Shown: one piece after another, positions 14,083-21,869 of the stretch | Position numbering within the stretch: position 1 is the stretch's first letter | Layout of the letters: each line of letters opens with the position of its first letter | Source of the DNA: DASQGA01 sp035535315 | GTDB lineage: Bacteria; Actinomycetota; Thermoleophilia; Gaiellales; Gaiellaceae | Assembly: GCA_035535315.1 (NCBI GenBank) | Contig: DATLQD010000136.1 | Coordinates: 1-38,593, forward strand | DNA length: 38,593 nt | Direction: 5' to 3' | The notes under the pieces: generated by a model | What the model was told of the DNA's origin: nothing | The model's input: only the letters and a program-made list of their open reading frames with translations | Database searches by the model: none | Made by a program: the position numbers and the translations under genes

Positions 14083-15051
14083 TCAAAACTCAAGGAGCCT
14101 GCGGGCCGCAGTGGCGACTCGCTCCGGGGTCGGCATGTATTCGTCTTCGATCGACCAGAACGGATACGGCACGTCGTAGCCGGTGACGCGCATCACGGGC
14201 GCCCGGAGATCGAGAATCGCCTTTTCGGCGAGGCGGGCTGCGATCTCGGCGGCGAAGCCACAGGTTCGCGGCGCTTCCTGCACGATCACGACTCGCCCGG
14301 TCTTGGCGGCACTTGCCAGGATCGCGTCCTCGTCGAGCGGGCGAAGCGACCGGATGTCGAGCACCTCGACGCTCGCGTCCAGCTCGTCTGCAGCCCGCTG
14401 CGCCACCGGCACCATGGCGCCGTAGGCGATCAGGCTGACGTCGTCCCCCTCCTGGACCACCCGCGCCTTTCCGAGCGGAACGACGTGCTCGCCGTCCGGG
14501 ACCTCGTCACGGGCCGACCGATAGAGGAGCTTCGGCTCGAAGACGACGACCGGATCCTCCGAGCGGATCGCCGCCGCCAGGAGGCCCTTGGCGTCGGCGG
14601 GGGTCGATGGGATCGCAACCTTGATCCCGGGCGTGTGCACGTAGTACGCCTCCGGCGAGTCCTCGTGGAGCTCGGGCGCGCGAACCCCGCCACCGTAGGG
14701 CATGCGGATCGTGATCGGGAAGTCCATCGCACCGCCCGTCCGCCACCGGTAGCGCCCGACGTGGCAGATGAGCTGGTCGAGGGCCGGATAGCTGAACGCG
14801 TCGTACTGCATCTCGCAGACCGGCCGCCAGCCTGCCATCGCGAGCCCGACCGCGCTTCCGAGGATCCCGGCCTCCGCGAGAGGCGTATCGACGCAGCGAT
14901 CGGGGCCGAAGCGATCTTGGAGCCCCGCCGTGGCGCGGAAGACCCCGCCCGCTCGTCCGACGTCCTCGCCGAGCACCATAACGTCGGTATCGCGCTCCAT
15001 CTCGACGTGGAGGGCGTCGTTCACCGCTTCGACGAGCGTCCTAGCCGGCAT
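14083..15051 (-). CDS. bkdB: 2-oxoacid dehydrogenase E1 component, beta subunit
   Basis: The beta subunit of the thiamine-diphosphate E1 enzyme that decarboxylates 2-oxoacids. About 322 residues with family landmarks: VMVLGEDVGRAGGVFRATAGL, TPLAEAGILGSAVGLAMAG, CEMQYDAFSYPALDQLICH, MPYGGGVRAPELHEDSPEA and EAPRTCGFAAEIAARLAEK. The frame is open to 15084, but ATG at 15051 (MPARTLVEAVNDAL) matches family starts and overlaps the alpha-subunit stop by only 11 bases. Tight packing with the alpha subunit and E2 shows a single complex. Confidence 0.92.
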   Translation of the reverse strand: MPARTLVEAVNDALHVEMERDTDVMVLGEDVGRAGGVFRATAGLQDRFGPDRCVDTPLAEAGILGSAVGLAMAGWRPVCEMQYDAFSYPALDQLICHVGRYRWRTGGAMDFPITIRMPYGGGVRAPELHEDSPEAYYVHTPGIKVAIPSTPADAKGLLAAAIRSEDPVVVFEPKLLYRSARDEVPDGEHVVPLGKARVVQEGDDVSLIAYGAMVPVAQRAADELDASVEVLDIRSLRPLDEDAILASAAKTGRVVIVQEAPRTCGFAAEIAARLAEKAILDLRAPVMRVTGYDVPYPFWSIEDEYMPTPERVATAARRLLEF

Positions 15052-16081
15052 CGCGAAGGTCCGGTGGCGGTTCTGCGTACGCATGCCTGAAGACGAGCTC
15101 GGAATCCGGCGCCGGCAACCCCTCGGCGACCGCGATCCCTGCTTTCATCGCGGCCAGCGCTTCTTCGCTGAGCTTCTGTGCGATCTCGTCGTCGAGGACA
15201 CCGACTCTCCGCAGATAGCGGTCGAAGCGCCCGAGGCACTCGTTCTCGCGCTCGAGCTTGACGCGCTCGGGATCGATGTACGCGCTCGGGTCATCGGCCG
15301 TCGCGTGGGGCGCCATCCGGTAGCTGACCGCCTCGATGAAGGTCGGACCACCGCCCGCGCGGGCGCGCTCTGCAGCCTCGCAAGTCGCCTCGAAGACGGC
15401 CAGCACATCGCCCCCGTCGACGCGAACGCCGGGCATCCCGTAGCCACGGGCCTTGTCGGCGAGGGTCACCGCCCGCGTCTGCGCCGAGACCGGCGTCGAG
15501 ATCGCCCAGCCGTTGTTGTTGCAGAGCAGGATCGCTGGAGCAGCCATCACCGCGGCGAGGTTCGCGCCCTCGTGAAAGGCTCCCTCGGACGTGGCGCCGT
15601 CCCCGAAGAACGCCAGCGAGCAGGCGCCCTCCCCGCGAAGCTTCTTTCCCCAGGCGAGCCCCACCGCGTGCGGCACCTGCGATGCGATCGGGACGACGAT
15701 CGAGGCGACGCGGAACTCGGCCGGGTTCCACCACCCGGCAGGATGCCCGCGCCACCAGGCCAGGATCGTCTCGGGCGGCATCCCCCTCAGCAGGCCGACC
15801 GCCGACTCACGATACGACGGGAAGATCCAGTCCTCGTCTGCCAGGGCATGCACCGCTCCTGCCTGAATGGCTTCGTGCCCCCAGAAGATGGCGTAGGTGC
15901 CGATCCGCCCCTGCCGGTGGTAGACGACCGAGCGCTCGTCGTAGGTCCTGAGCGTCACCATGCTCCGGTAGATCGCGAGCAGGTCGGTCTCGGTGAGCCC
16001 CGCCACCACGCGGTCTGCCAGGTCTCCGCCGTCTCCGATGACCCGGCGGACGTCGGGCTCCGCAGGCACCACCTGGGTCAT
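15041..16081 (-). CDS. bkdA: 2-oxoacid dehydrogenase E1 component, alpha subunit
   Basis: 346 residues. The thiamine-diphosphate motif runs from GDGATSEGAFHEGANLAAV to NNNGWAIS (about 170-205). HATADDPSAYIDPERV is the phosphorylation-loop region typical of branched-chain rather than E. coli-type pyruvate enzymes. The N-terminal substrate region holds GRIGTYAIFWGHEA and FPSYRESAVGLLRG. The ATG overlaps the stop of the upstream kinase-like gene as ATGA. Location downstream of a PaaR-like regulator raises the possibility that the complex uses phenylpyruvate or related keto acids; this is inference. Confidence 0.92.
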   Translation of the reverse strand: MTQVVPAEPDVRRVIGDGGDLADRVVAGLTETDLLAIYRSMVTLRTYDERSVVYHRQGRIGTYAIFWGHEAIQAGAVHALADEDWIFPSYRESAVGLLRGMPPETILAWWRGHPAGWWNPAEFRVASIVVPIASQVPHAVGLAWGKKLRGEGACSLAFFGDGATSEGAFHEGANLAAVMAAPAILLCNNNGWAISTPVSAQTRAVTLADKARGYGMPGVRVDGGDVLAVFEATCEAAERARAGGGPTFIEAVSYRMAPHATADDPSAYIDPERVKLERENECLGRFDRYLRRVGVLDDEIAQKLSEEALAAMKAGIAVAEGLPAPDSELVFRHAYAEPPPDLRDAG

Positions 16082-16977
16082 GGTGCATTAGTACCGGAGA
16101 CGAGGACGCTCAACGCACTCCGATCGGCTTCGAAGGTGACCTCGGTGACATCGCCGAGATCCTCCCCGTCGACCTGGAGGGGCGTCGGCCCGTCGCAGTC
16201 GATCTCGACCAGATCGCGATCGTGGAGGTAGAGCACCTCCGAAGAACGATGCTGCCCGGGCCGCGCGAGCAACCACGCCGCCAACCTCGGGAGCTGCCAG
16301 GGCGCAAGCCCTCGCGGGGCGACGACGTCCAGGCCGTCCTCGAACCGGGCGAGCGGCGCGACGTGGACCGGCAGGCGCCCCAGGTAGGTGTAGGGGTCAC
16401 AATTCGCCGCAAGCGCGAAGGCGACGCGCCCCCGCCCCCGAACCGTCATGGACGGGGGAAAGTGGCCCCGATGCTCCGCCAGGAGGCGGGCGAGCCTCGC
16501 GACGAACGCAAGATCGCCGGGGCGGCCGGTCGCACGGCGCCCGAGCTCGTCGACGGCGCGGACGAGCTCGGCATCAAGCCCGAGGCCGCCCGAGAAGGTG
16601 AATCGCCGGCCGTTGGCCCGGCCGAGTGAGATCCGCCGGGTCGCGCTCGTGCGGCCCAGGATGCGGGCGGCTTCGAGCGCGTCGTGGGGCAGGCCGAGCG
16701 CGCGCGGGAGAACGCTCGTCCCGCCTCCGGGGACGAAACCGATCGGGACGTCGTCCCGCATGCCGTTCACCGCTTCGTTGAAGCCGCCGTCGCCGGAGAA
16801 GACATAGATACGGTCGTAGCCCGCGCTCTCCTCGGCGAGCTCCTGCGCATGACCGGGGCGCTCGGTGAGGGCTGTCTCAACCTCGCCGCCGGCCGCCAGC
16901 GCCTCGGCCACCGCCTCCGTGAGCTCCGGCGTCACGCGGCTCGCGATCGGGTTGACGATCAGGAGCGAGCGCGTCAC
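16078..16977 (-). CDS. Diacylglycerol-kinase-family lipid kinase
   Basis: 299 residues of the YegS/BmrU/DgkB type, which phosphorylate diacylglycerol or related lipids. Catalytic-domain motifs are LLIVNPIASR at the N-terminus, VFSGDGGFNEAVNGM (about 60-75) and GFVPGGGTSVLPRALGLP (about 80-98); the C-terminal beta domain holds FSGGLGLDAELVRAVD and PLQVDGEDLGDV. The canonical GGDGT is changed to SGDGG but the loop is intact. GTG at 16977 overlaps the TetR stop as GTGA. Its presence between the regulator and the dehydrogenase genes has no obvious pathway logic. Confidence 0.87.
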   Translation of the reverse strand: MTRSLLIVNPIASRVTPELTEAVAEALAAGGEVETALTERPGHAQELAEESAGYDRIYVFSGDGGFNEAVNGMRDDVPIGFVPGGGTSVLPRALGLPHDALEAARILGRTSATRRISLGRANGRRFTFSGGLGLDAELVRAVDELGRRATGRPGDLAFVARLARLLAEHRGHFPPSMTVRGRGRVAFALAANCDPYTYLGRLPVHVAPLARFEDGLDVVAPRGLAPWQLPRLAAWLLARPGQHRSSEVLYLHDRDLVEIDCDGPTPLQVDGEDLGDVTEVTFEADRSALSVLVSGTNAP

Positions 16978-17549
16978 GCCGGCGTCGAGTAGCCGCGCAT
17001 GCCGTCGACCAGGAGCGCGTAGAAGCGATCGGCCAGGTCATCGGTGTCGGCTCCCGGCCGGAGCCAGGTGTACGCCCAGTTCGCCGCCGAGAGGAAGAGG
17101 AGCGCGGCGACCGATTCGTCGAGGTCGGAACGGAGCTCTCCGAGCTCGCGGCCCTCCCGGAAGAGAGCGCGGATGCGGTCCTCGTAGCGGCGCCGCTCGC
17201 CCAGGATCTCCTCCCGGTGCTCTCCCTCGAGGTTCCGCCACTCCTGGACGAAGATCGTCGCCACGTCGAGTTGGTCACCCACGGTCGCAAGATGTGCCCG
17301 GAGCGCCAGGCGGATGCGCTCGGTCACCGGCAGGTCCTCGGGAATACGGTCGAGCCCGTGGTGAAAGGCGTCCGCGCCCTCGCGCATCGCCTCATAGAGA
17401 AGCTCCTGCTTGCCGCCGATGTGCGCGTAGAGCGAGCCCTTCTGGACTCCGAGCGCCTGCGCGAGATCGCCCACGGAGGTCCCGTGATAGCCCTTCTCTG
17501 CAAAGAGCCGGGCGGCGTGGCGTGAGAGCTCTGCGCGGCGGGTAGTCAC
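16974..17549 (-). CDS. paaR: TetR-family regulator, probable PaaR
   Basis: 191 residues. The N-terminal helix-turn-helix (about 1-50) reads ELSRHAARLFAEKGYHGTSVGD and ALGVQKGSLYAHIGGKQEL, a classic TetR DNA-binding domain, and the helical ligand domain fills the rest. It is divergent from paaABCD across 41 bp containing a site that fits the PaaR operator consensus (17564-17577), so it probably represses both units and releases DNA on binding phenylacetyl-CoA. GTG at 17549 is used. It heads an operon with the lipid kinase and the 2-oxoacid dehydrogenase. The identity as PaaR rests on context and the operator; the family call is firm. Confidence 0.8.
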   Translation of the reverse strand: MTTRRAELSRHAARLFAEKGYHGTSVGDLAQALGVQKGSLYAHIGGKQELLYEAMREGADAFHHGLDRIPEDLPVTERIRLALRAHLATVGDQLDVATIFVQEWRNLEGEHREEILGERRRYEDRIRALFREGRELGELRSDLDESVAALLFLSAANWAYTWLRPGADTDDLADRFYALLVDGMRGYSTPA

Positions 17550-17551
17550 GC

Positions 17552-17566
17552 TAGAGTGACACCCTA
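17552..17566. promoter_or_regulatory. Overlapping divergent -10 boxes for paaA and paaR
   Basis: TAGAGT (17552-17557, plus) and TAGGGT (17561-17566, minus) both fit TAnnnT. They would start transcription within or beside the operator at 17564-17577. Confidence 0.35.
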
Positions 17567-17577
17567 ACGACCGTTTG
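17564..17577. promoter_or_regulatory. PaaR-type operator
   Basis: CTAACGACCGTTTG matches at every fixed position the pseudopalindrome CNAACGNNCGTTNG that I recall as the published Thermus PaaR consensus. It lies in the gap between the TetR gene and paaA, over both candidate transcription starts. Confidence 0.7.
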
Positions 17578-17590
17578 GTTGGGAGGCGAG

Positions 17591-18493
17591 ATGACGGCGC
17601 GCGAAGTCGAGTTCAAGGAATACGTCCAAGGCGGCGGCCAGGTGGAGACCGGGGACTGGATGCCGGACGAGTACCGCGCGCGCCTCGTCAAGTTCATCGA
17701 GATGCACGGGAACTCGGAGCTCATGGGCGTCCTGCCGGAGCGTGAGTGGATCCTGCGTGCCCCGACCCTCCAGCGCAAGCTCGCGCTAACGGCCAAGGTG
17801 CAGGACGAGGTCGGGCACGCGCAGCTGATCTACCGGGTCGTCGAAGACCTCGGAAAGCCGCGCGAGCAGTGTCTCGACGACCTGATCTCCGGTACGTCGA
17901 AGTTTCATAACGTCTTTCACTATCCGACGAAGACCTGGGGAGACGTGGGCGTGATCGCCTGGCTCGTGGACGCCGCCGCGATCATCTCCCAGAAGGCGCT
18001 CCTCAAGTGCTCCTACGCCCCGTACGCCAGGATCATGAAGAAGATCTGCTGGGAGGAGTCCTTCCACATCCTGCACGGCCGCGACGTCGTCTTGACGCTT
18101 GTGAACGGCACCGACGAGCAACGGGGTCTCGTCCAGGAGGCGATCGACCGGTGGTGGGCCCCGCTCATGCAGTTCCACGGAAATCCGATCGCGGCCGACG
18201 CCGATCCGATGGTGGAGTGGCGCATCAAGAGCCAGGCCAACGAGGAAGCCCGCCAGCAGTTCCTGGACGGGTACGTGCCCCAGATCTGGGAGCTCGGCCT
18301 CTCCGTCCCGGATCCCGCCCTTCAAAAGGACGAGGAGGCGGAGGTCTGGCACTACTCGGAGCCGGACTGGGAAGAGCTCAAGCACGTGGTCACCGGGCAC
18401 GGTCCAAAGAGCCAGGAGCGGCTCGACTTCCGTCGCCGCTTCCGAGACCAGGAAGCCTGGGTGCGGCAGGCCGTCCTGGCCGATGCGGCGTGA
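17591..18493 (+). CDS. paaA: Phenylacetyl-CoA epoxidase, catalytic subunit PaaA
   Basis: Catalytic di-iron subunit of the PaaABC(E) monooxygenase that converts phenylacetyl-CoA to the ring 1,2-epoxide. 300 residues. Iron-ligand motifs are DEVGHAQL (about E73, H76) and WEESFHILHG (about E156, H159); the conserved stretches YPTKTWGDVGVIAWLVDAA and DRWWAPLMQFHGNP are also present. ATG at 17591 has a clear Shine-Dalgarno (GGGAGG, 17581-17586); an in-frame TTG at 17579 lies in the operator flank and is unlikely. Its stop overlaps the paaB GTG as GTGA. Confidence 0.95.
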   Translation: MTAREVEFKEYVQGGGQVETGDWMPDEYRARLVKFIEMHGNSELMGVLPEREWILRAPTLQRKLALTAKVQDEVGHAQLIYRVVEDLGKPREQCLDDLISGTSKFHNVFHYPTKTWGDVGVIAWLVDAAAIISQKALLKCSYAPYARIMKKICWEESFHILHGRDVVLTLVNGTDEQRGLVQEAIDRWWAPLMQFHGNPIAADADPMVEWRIKSQANEEARQQFLDGYVPQIWELGLSVPDPALQKDEEAEVWHYSEPDWEELKHVVTGHGPKSQERLDFRRRFRDQEAWVRQAVLADAA

Positions 18494-18777
18494 TCTACGA
18501 GGTCTTCCGGCAGGAGCGGAAGGGCCAGGCGTTCCAACATGCGGGCTCGATCACCGCTCCCAACGACGCGTTCGCCGAGGCGTACGCGCGGGAGCAGTAC
18601 GGGCGGCGCCAGGAGTCGGAAGCCCTCTGGCTCGTGCCTCGCACAGCCCTCCGCGAGGTCAGCGACTTCCCGGACGAGCTCCAGAAGAGCTACCACCGCG
18701 TCGACGGCTATTCGCTGAAGGCGAAGCTGAAGGAGGCACGTGAGCGAGCGGGCACAGCGGCTCCTGCAGATCGCTGA
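18490..18777 (+). CDS. paaB: Phenylacetyl-CoA epoxidase subunit PaaB
   Basis: 95 residues, read from GTG at 18490: VIYEVFRQERKGQAFQHAGS, then APNDAFAEAYAREQYGRRQE and ALWLVPRTALREV, the conserved PaaB pattern. PaaB is a small non-catalytic subunit that bridges PaaAC heterodimers in the epoxidase complex. The GTGA overlap with paaA and a 38-base overlap with paaC indicate coupled translation. The C-terminal part (YSLKAKLKEARERAGTA) is variable in the family. Confidence 0.93.
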   Translation: MIYEVFRQERKGQAFQHAGSITAPNDAFAEAYAREQYGRRQESEALWLVPRTALREVSDFPDELQKSYHRVDGYSLKAKLKEARERAGTAAPADR

Positions 18778-19396
18778 CGACGAGCTCGTTCTCGGCTGGC
18801 GAGACTCCGAATGGACCGGCATCGCGCCCTTCCTCGAGGAGGACGTCGCCTTCTCGTCGATTGCCCAGAACGAGATCGGGCACGCCCGGGCCCTCTACGA
18901 GCTCGCGGCTCGCGACCTCGACATGACGGCGGACGAGCTCGCGTTCGACCGCCCGCCGGAGGAGTACCGCTGCGCGCCATTCGTCGAGCTCCGACTCATG
19001 GACTGGGCTGACACGATCGCGCGCCGAGTCCTCTACGAAGCCGCCGACGCGATCCGGCTCGAAGTGCTGAAGTCCGATCCCGACCCTGAGCTGGCGGGAC
19101 TCGCAGCGAAGATGGATCGCGAGGAGGTCTACCACCGCCTCCACGCGCAAATGTGGGCCGACCGCCTGCGCGACGAGCCGCGCTTTCGAACCTCGGTCAA
19201 CGCGCTGTGGGGCCAGGCACTCGGCGTTCTCGACGCAGAGCTCGCCGCCGTGCTCGCGGAGCGGGCGCCGGAGCAGCTCGGTTGGATGCCTGCGACAGCA
19301 GCTCCGGCAGCCCGAAACGGCCACTCGGAAGGGTTCCGCGAGCTCTGGGACGAGATGACGATGGTGCGCCGCTCGATTCCGGGGGCCTCATGGTGA
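18740..19396 (+). CDS. paaC: Phenylacetyl-CoA epoxidase subunit PaaC
   Basis: 218 residues, a ferritin-like helical bundle homologous to PaaA that forms the structural half of the epoxidase. Visible stretches are LGWRDSEWTGIAPFLEEDVA, IAQNEIGHARALYELAA (an E-x-x-H pair at about 45 and 48), and KMDREEVYHRLHAQMW. Whether it keeps iron cannot be told from sequence; in E. coli the PaaC site is not catalytic. GTG at 18740 follows AGGAGG (18731-18736) closely and overlaps paaB. It is slightly shorter than some homologues. Confidence 0.93.
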   Translation: MSERAQRLLQIADDELVLGWRDSEWTGIAPFLEEDVAFSSIAQNEIGHARALYELAARDLDMTADELAFDRPPEEYRCAPFVELRLMDWADTIARRVLYEAADAIRLEVLKSDPDPELAGLAAKMDREEVYHRLHAQMWADRLRDEPRFRTSVNALWGQALGVLDAELAAVLAERAPEQLGWMPATAAPAARNGHSEGFRELWDEMTMVRRSIPGASW

Positions 19397-19875
19397 CCGG
19401 CGAGGCGGTCTGGGCGGCCCTGGCGGAGATTCCCGACCCCGAGATTCCGGTCATCTCGCTGGTCGACCTCGGCGTAGTCCGGGACGTGTCGGTCGAGGGC
19501 GAACGGGTTCAGGTGGAGTTCACGCCGACGTTCCTCGGCTGTCCCGCCCTCGAGGTGATGCGGGATGCGATGGCAACGAGCATCGAGGCGCTCGGCGGCA
19601 AGCCGGAGATACATGTGATCGTCGACGACTCATGGTCGACGGATCGGATCACACCCGCCGGGCGGGAAAAGCTGCGAGAGGCCGGCTTCGCCCCCCCGGC
19701 GCCGCGTGCGGCCGCGCCCCCCACGCTCGTCCAGCTACGCTCGAACGCATTCCGGTGCCCGTACTGCGGGTCGACCGAGACGAAACTCGAAAACCTCTTC
19801 GGGCCCACGCCGTGCCGCTCGGTTCGCTACTGCGAAAGCTGCCGGCAGCCGTTCGAGCAGTTCAAGACGATCTAG
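19390..19875 (+). CDS. paaD: PaaD, iron-sulfur assembly-type factor for the epoxidase
   Basis: 161 residues: an N-terminal MIP18/DUF59 domain (about 5-100; EIPDPEIPVISLVDLGVVRDV, FLGCPALEVM) and a C-terminal zinc-ribbon-like region with CPYCGS (C123, C126) and YCESCRQPFEQFK (C148, C151). PaaD is thought to help load the metal cluster of the epoxidase system. ATG at 19390 overlaps the paaC stop; the next codon, GTG at 19393, is an equally possible start. paaE, the usual next gene (ferredoxin reductase), does not follow. Confidence 0.93.
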   Translation: MVTGEAVWAALAEIPDPEIPVISLVDLGVVRDVSVEGERVQVEFTPTFLGCPALEVMRDAMATSIEALGGKPEIHVIVDDSWSTDRITPAGREKLREAGFAPPAPRAAAPPTLVQLRSNAFRCPYCGSTETKLENLFGPTPCRSVRYCESCRQPFEQFKTI

Positions 19876-19903
19876 TTCCCTCGACAAGGTTTCGCAGAGG
19901 GAA
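19876..19903. repeat. Inverted repeat between paaD and the subtilase gene
   Basis: TTCCCTC (19876-19882) and GAGGGAA (19897-19903), a 7-bp stem with a 14-nt loop, begins one base after the paaD stop and overlaps the candidate promoter of the next gene. It may be a weak terminator or an operator. Confidence 0.35.
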
Positions 19904-19909
19904 TAGACT
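19881..19909 (+). promoter_or_regulatory. Candidate promoter of the secreted subtilase gene
   Basis: TCGACA (19881-19886), a 17-bp spacer and TAGACT (19904-19909). The start codon is about 78 bases downstream with a strong ribosome site (GGGAGGGGAG). Confidence 0.45.
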
Positions 19910-19986
19910 CGCGACGCACCGAGGACCTCCGCCGCCCAAAGAAATGCGGCCTGGCGGGATTTCAAGCGAAGAGGGAGGGGAGCCAC

Positions 19987-21699
19987 GTGCGTAAAGTCTT
20001 TCTGCTCGCCCTGGCAACGCTGGCCGTTCTGGTCGCGGCACTGCCGGGTAGCGTCACACCAGCGACGACGGCGTCGCAAGGCACCAGCCAGTACGTCGTC
20101 CTCTACAAGCTCAGCGCCACCAAGACTGCCGCCCACGCAGCTATCACGGCGGCCGGCGGCACGATCGTGCGAGAGAACACGAGAGTGGGCCTCGCGACGG
20201 TCCGATCGTCGAACTCGGATTTCATCGCCACGGTGACGAGCAAAGTGGCTATCAAGGGCGCTGCGCACAGCCTGCGGATCGGCCATGTGCCAAAGACCTA
20301 CCGCCAGAGGGGGCACGTCGACAAGTTCGCCTTCGAGAAGGGCGACTTCTCCGGCGAGAGCGCGGGCACAGCTTCGTCGAGCGCTGCTACGGCTGCCGGC
20401 GCGGAGCCGCTGGCTGGTCTGCAGTGGGATATGGAAATGATCAACGCCACCGCCGACACGTCGCACGCGGTTCAGCCGGGCGACCCCGGCGTCCTGGTCG
20501 GAATCATCGACACGGGCATCGACGGCTCGCATCCGGACATCGCGCCCAACTTCAATTCAGACCTGAGCAGGAACTTCACGACCGACATCCCCTTCGATTC
20601 GCTCGGTAACGAGATCGACGGCCCGTGCGAGGACGAGCCGGACGCCTCGTGCTCGGACCCGGCAGACGTCGACGAGGCCGGCCACGGCACGCACGTCGCC
20701 GGCACGGTCGCCGCGGCCGTGAACGGCCTCGGCATCGCAGGCATCGCCCCGAATGTCACCCTCGTCAACCTCCGTGCGGGCCAAGACTCGGGCTTCTTCT
20801 TCTTGCAGCCCTCGGTCGACGCGCTCACGTACGCGGGCGACCATGGGATCGACGTCGTCAACATGAGCTACTACGTCGACCCTTGGCTCTTCAACTGCAA
20901 GGCCAATCCGGCCGACACACCGGAGCAGCAGCTCGAGCAGCGGACGATCATCGAGGCGATGCAGCGGGCGCTCAAGTACGCACACCGGCACGGCGTCACC
21001 CTAATCGCCGCGGCGGGAAACGGCGCCCAGGACTACAGCAAGACGAGGTTCGACGACACTAGCCCGGACTTCCCGCTGGGCACAGAACACGACCGCACGG
21101 CTCCGCCGCGCTGCCTCGATCTCCCGACCCAGGGCAAGAGCGTCCTCAGCGTGACGGCCCTCGGCCCGAGTGAGCGGAAGTCGTTCTACTCGGATTATGG
21201 CGTCGGGCACGCCTTCGTGGCAGCTCCCGGAGGGGACTCGCTCGACACGGGCACGGGCCTGGCGAATCCGCAGAACCGGATCCTCTCCACCTGGCCTACG
21301 TTCGTCGCCCTTACCGACGACATCGAGGGTGACGGGATCCCGGACGTCGACCCGGTGACCGGCGATCCGATCTCCGATCGAATCATCTGCGTACGCCAAC
21401 TCGACGGCACCTGCGTGTACTACGCGTACCTGCAAGGCACGTCGATGGCCTCACCACACGCGACCGGCGTGGCCGCGGTCATCATCAGCGAGTTCGGCAG
21501 GGTTGACCAAAAACTCGGGGGGCTGAAGCTGAAGCCCAGCAGGGTCGCGCGGATCTTCAAGAAAACTGCCCGGGAGCACGCCTGCCCCGAGCCGAACCCC
21601 ACCGAGTTCGACGCCTTCTGCGAAGGCTCGTCGCGATACAACGGCTTCTACGGTCACGGGATCGTGGACGCCCTCGCCGCGGCAACCTTCGATGACTAG
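19987..21699 (+). CDS. Secreted S8 subtilisin-like serine protease
   Basis: 570 residues. A signal peptide (about 1-26, KVFLLALATLAVLVAALPG) is followed by an inhibitor-like propeptide (about 33-100) and a catalytic domain with Asp175 (GIIDTGIDGSHPD), His233 (GHGTHVAGT), oxyanion Asn345 (AAAGNGA) and Ser486 (GTSMASPHATG). The domain has inserts around 205-230 and 440-480 and several cysteines (C214, C222, C304, C376, C468, C476), suggesting disulfides outside the cell. The start is the GTG at 19987 with ribosome site GGGAGGGGAG. It lies just upstream of the SipW/TasA cassette but is separated from it by a strong terminator, so shared function is only suggested. Confidence 0.93.
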   Translation: MRKVFLLALATLAVLVAALPGSVTPATTASQGTSQYVVLYKLSATKTAAHAAITAAGGTIVRENTRVGLATVRSSNSDFIATVTSKVAIKGAAHSLRIGHVPKTYRQRGHVDKFAFEKGDFSGESAGTASSSAATAAGAEPLAGLQWDMEMINATADTSHAVQPGDPGVLVGIIDTGIDGSHPDIAPNFNSDLSRNFTTDIPFDSLGNEIDGPCEDEPDASCSDPADVDEAGHGTHVAGTVAAAVNGLGIAGIAPNVTLVNLRAGQDSGFFFLQPSVDALTYAGDHGIDVVNMSYYVDPWLFNCKANPADTPEQQLEQRTIIEAMQRALKYAHRHGVTLIAAAGNGAQDYSKTRFDDTSPDFPLGTEHDRTAPPRCLDLPTQGKSVLSVTALGPSERKSFYSDYGVGHAFVAAPGGDSLDTGTGLANPQNRILSTWPTFVALTDDIEGDGIPDVDPVTGDPISDRIICVRQLDGTCVYYAYLQGTSMASPHATGVAAVIISEFGRVDQKLGGLKLKPSRVARIFKKTAREHACPEPNPTEFDAFCEGSSRYNGFYGHGIVDALAAATFDD

Positions 21700-21729
21700 C
21701 CCCTAGTTCGAGAGTCGACCGAGGAGCAC

Positions 21730-21755
21730 GCGAGGGGGCCGAAAGGCCCCCTCGC
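21730..21755 (+). terminator. Strong GNRA-loop hairpin terminator
   Basis: GCGAGGGGGCC-GAAA-GGCCCCCTCGC: a perfect 11-bp stem closed by a GAAA tetraloop, 30 bases after the protease stop. There is no following U-run. Confidence 0.75.
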
Positions 21756-21775
21756 TCAATGCTATTCCGGCCAGC

Positions 21776-21843
21776 GTGCGTCCATACCTCGTTCATACGG
21801 GGACGCTCCCTCTTTGCCTCCCTAGCCGCTCATGGTGCGTCCA
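21776..21843 (+). repeat. Direct 9-mer repeat upstream of the TasA-like gene
   Basis: GTGCGTCCA occurs at 21776-21784 and 21835-21843, and GGACGC (21801-21806) forms an inverted pair with the first copy. They lie in the 170-bp gap after the terminator, where the promoter for the cassette must be. They could be regulator sites. Confidence 0.3.
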
Positions 21844-21869
21844 GCCAACGAGAAAGGACACACGTACAC

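Noticed and set aside
19876..19986. Remnant of paaE after paaD
   Set aside because: The 111-base gap holds a promoter-like sequence and a ribosome site but no ferredoxin-reductase coding trace.
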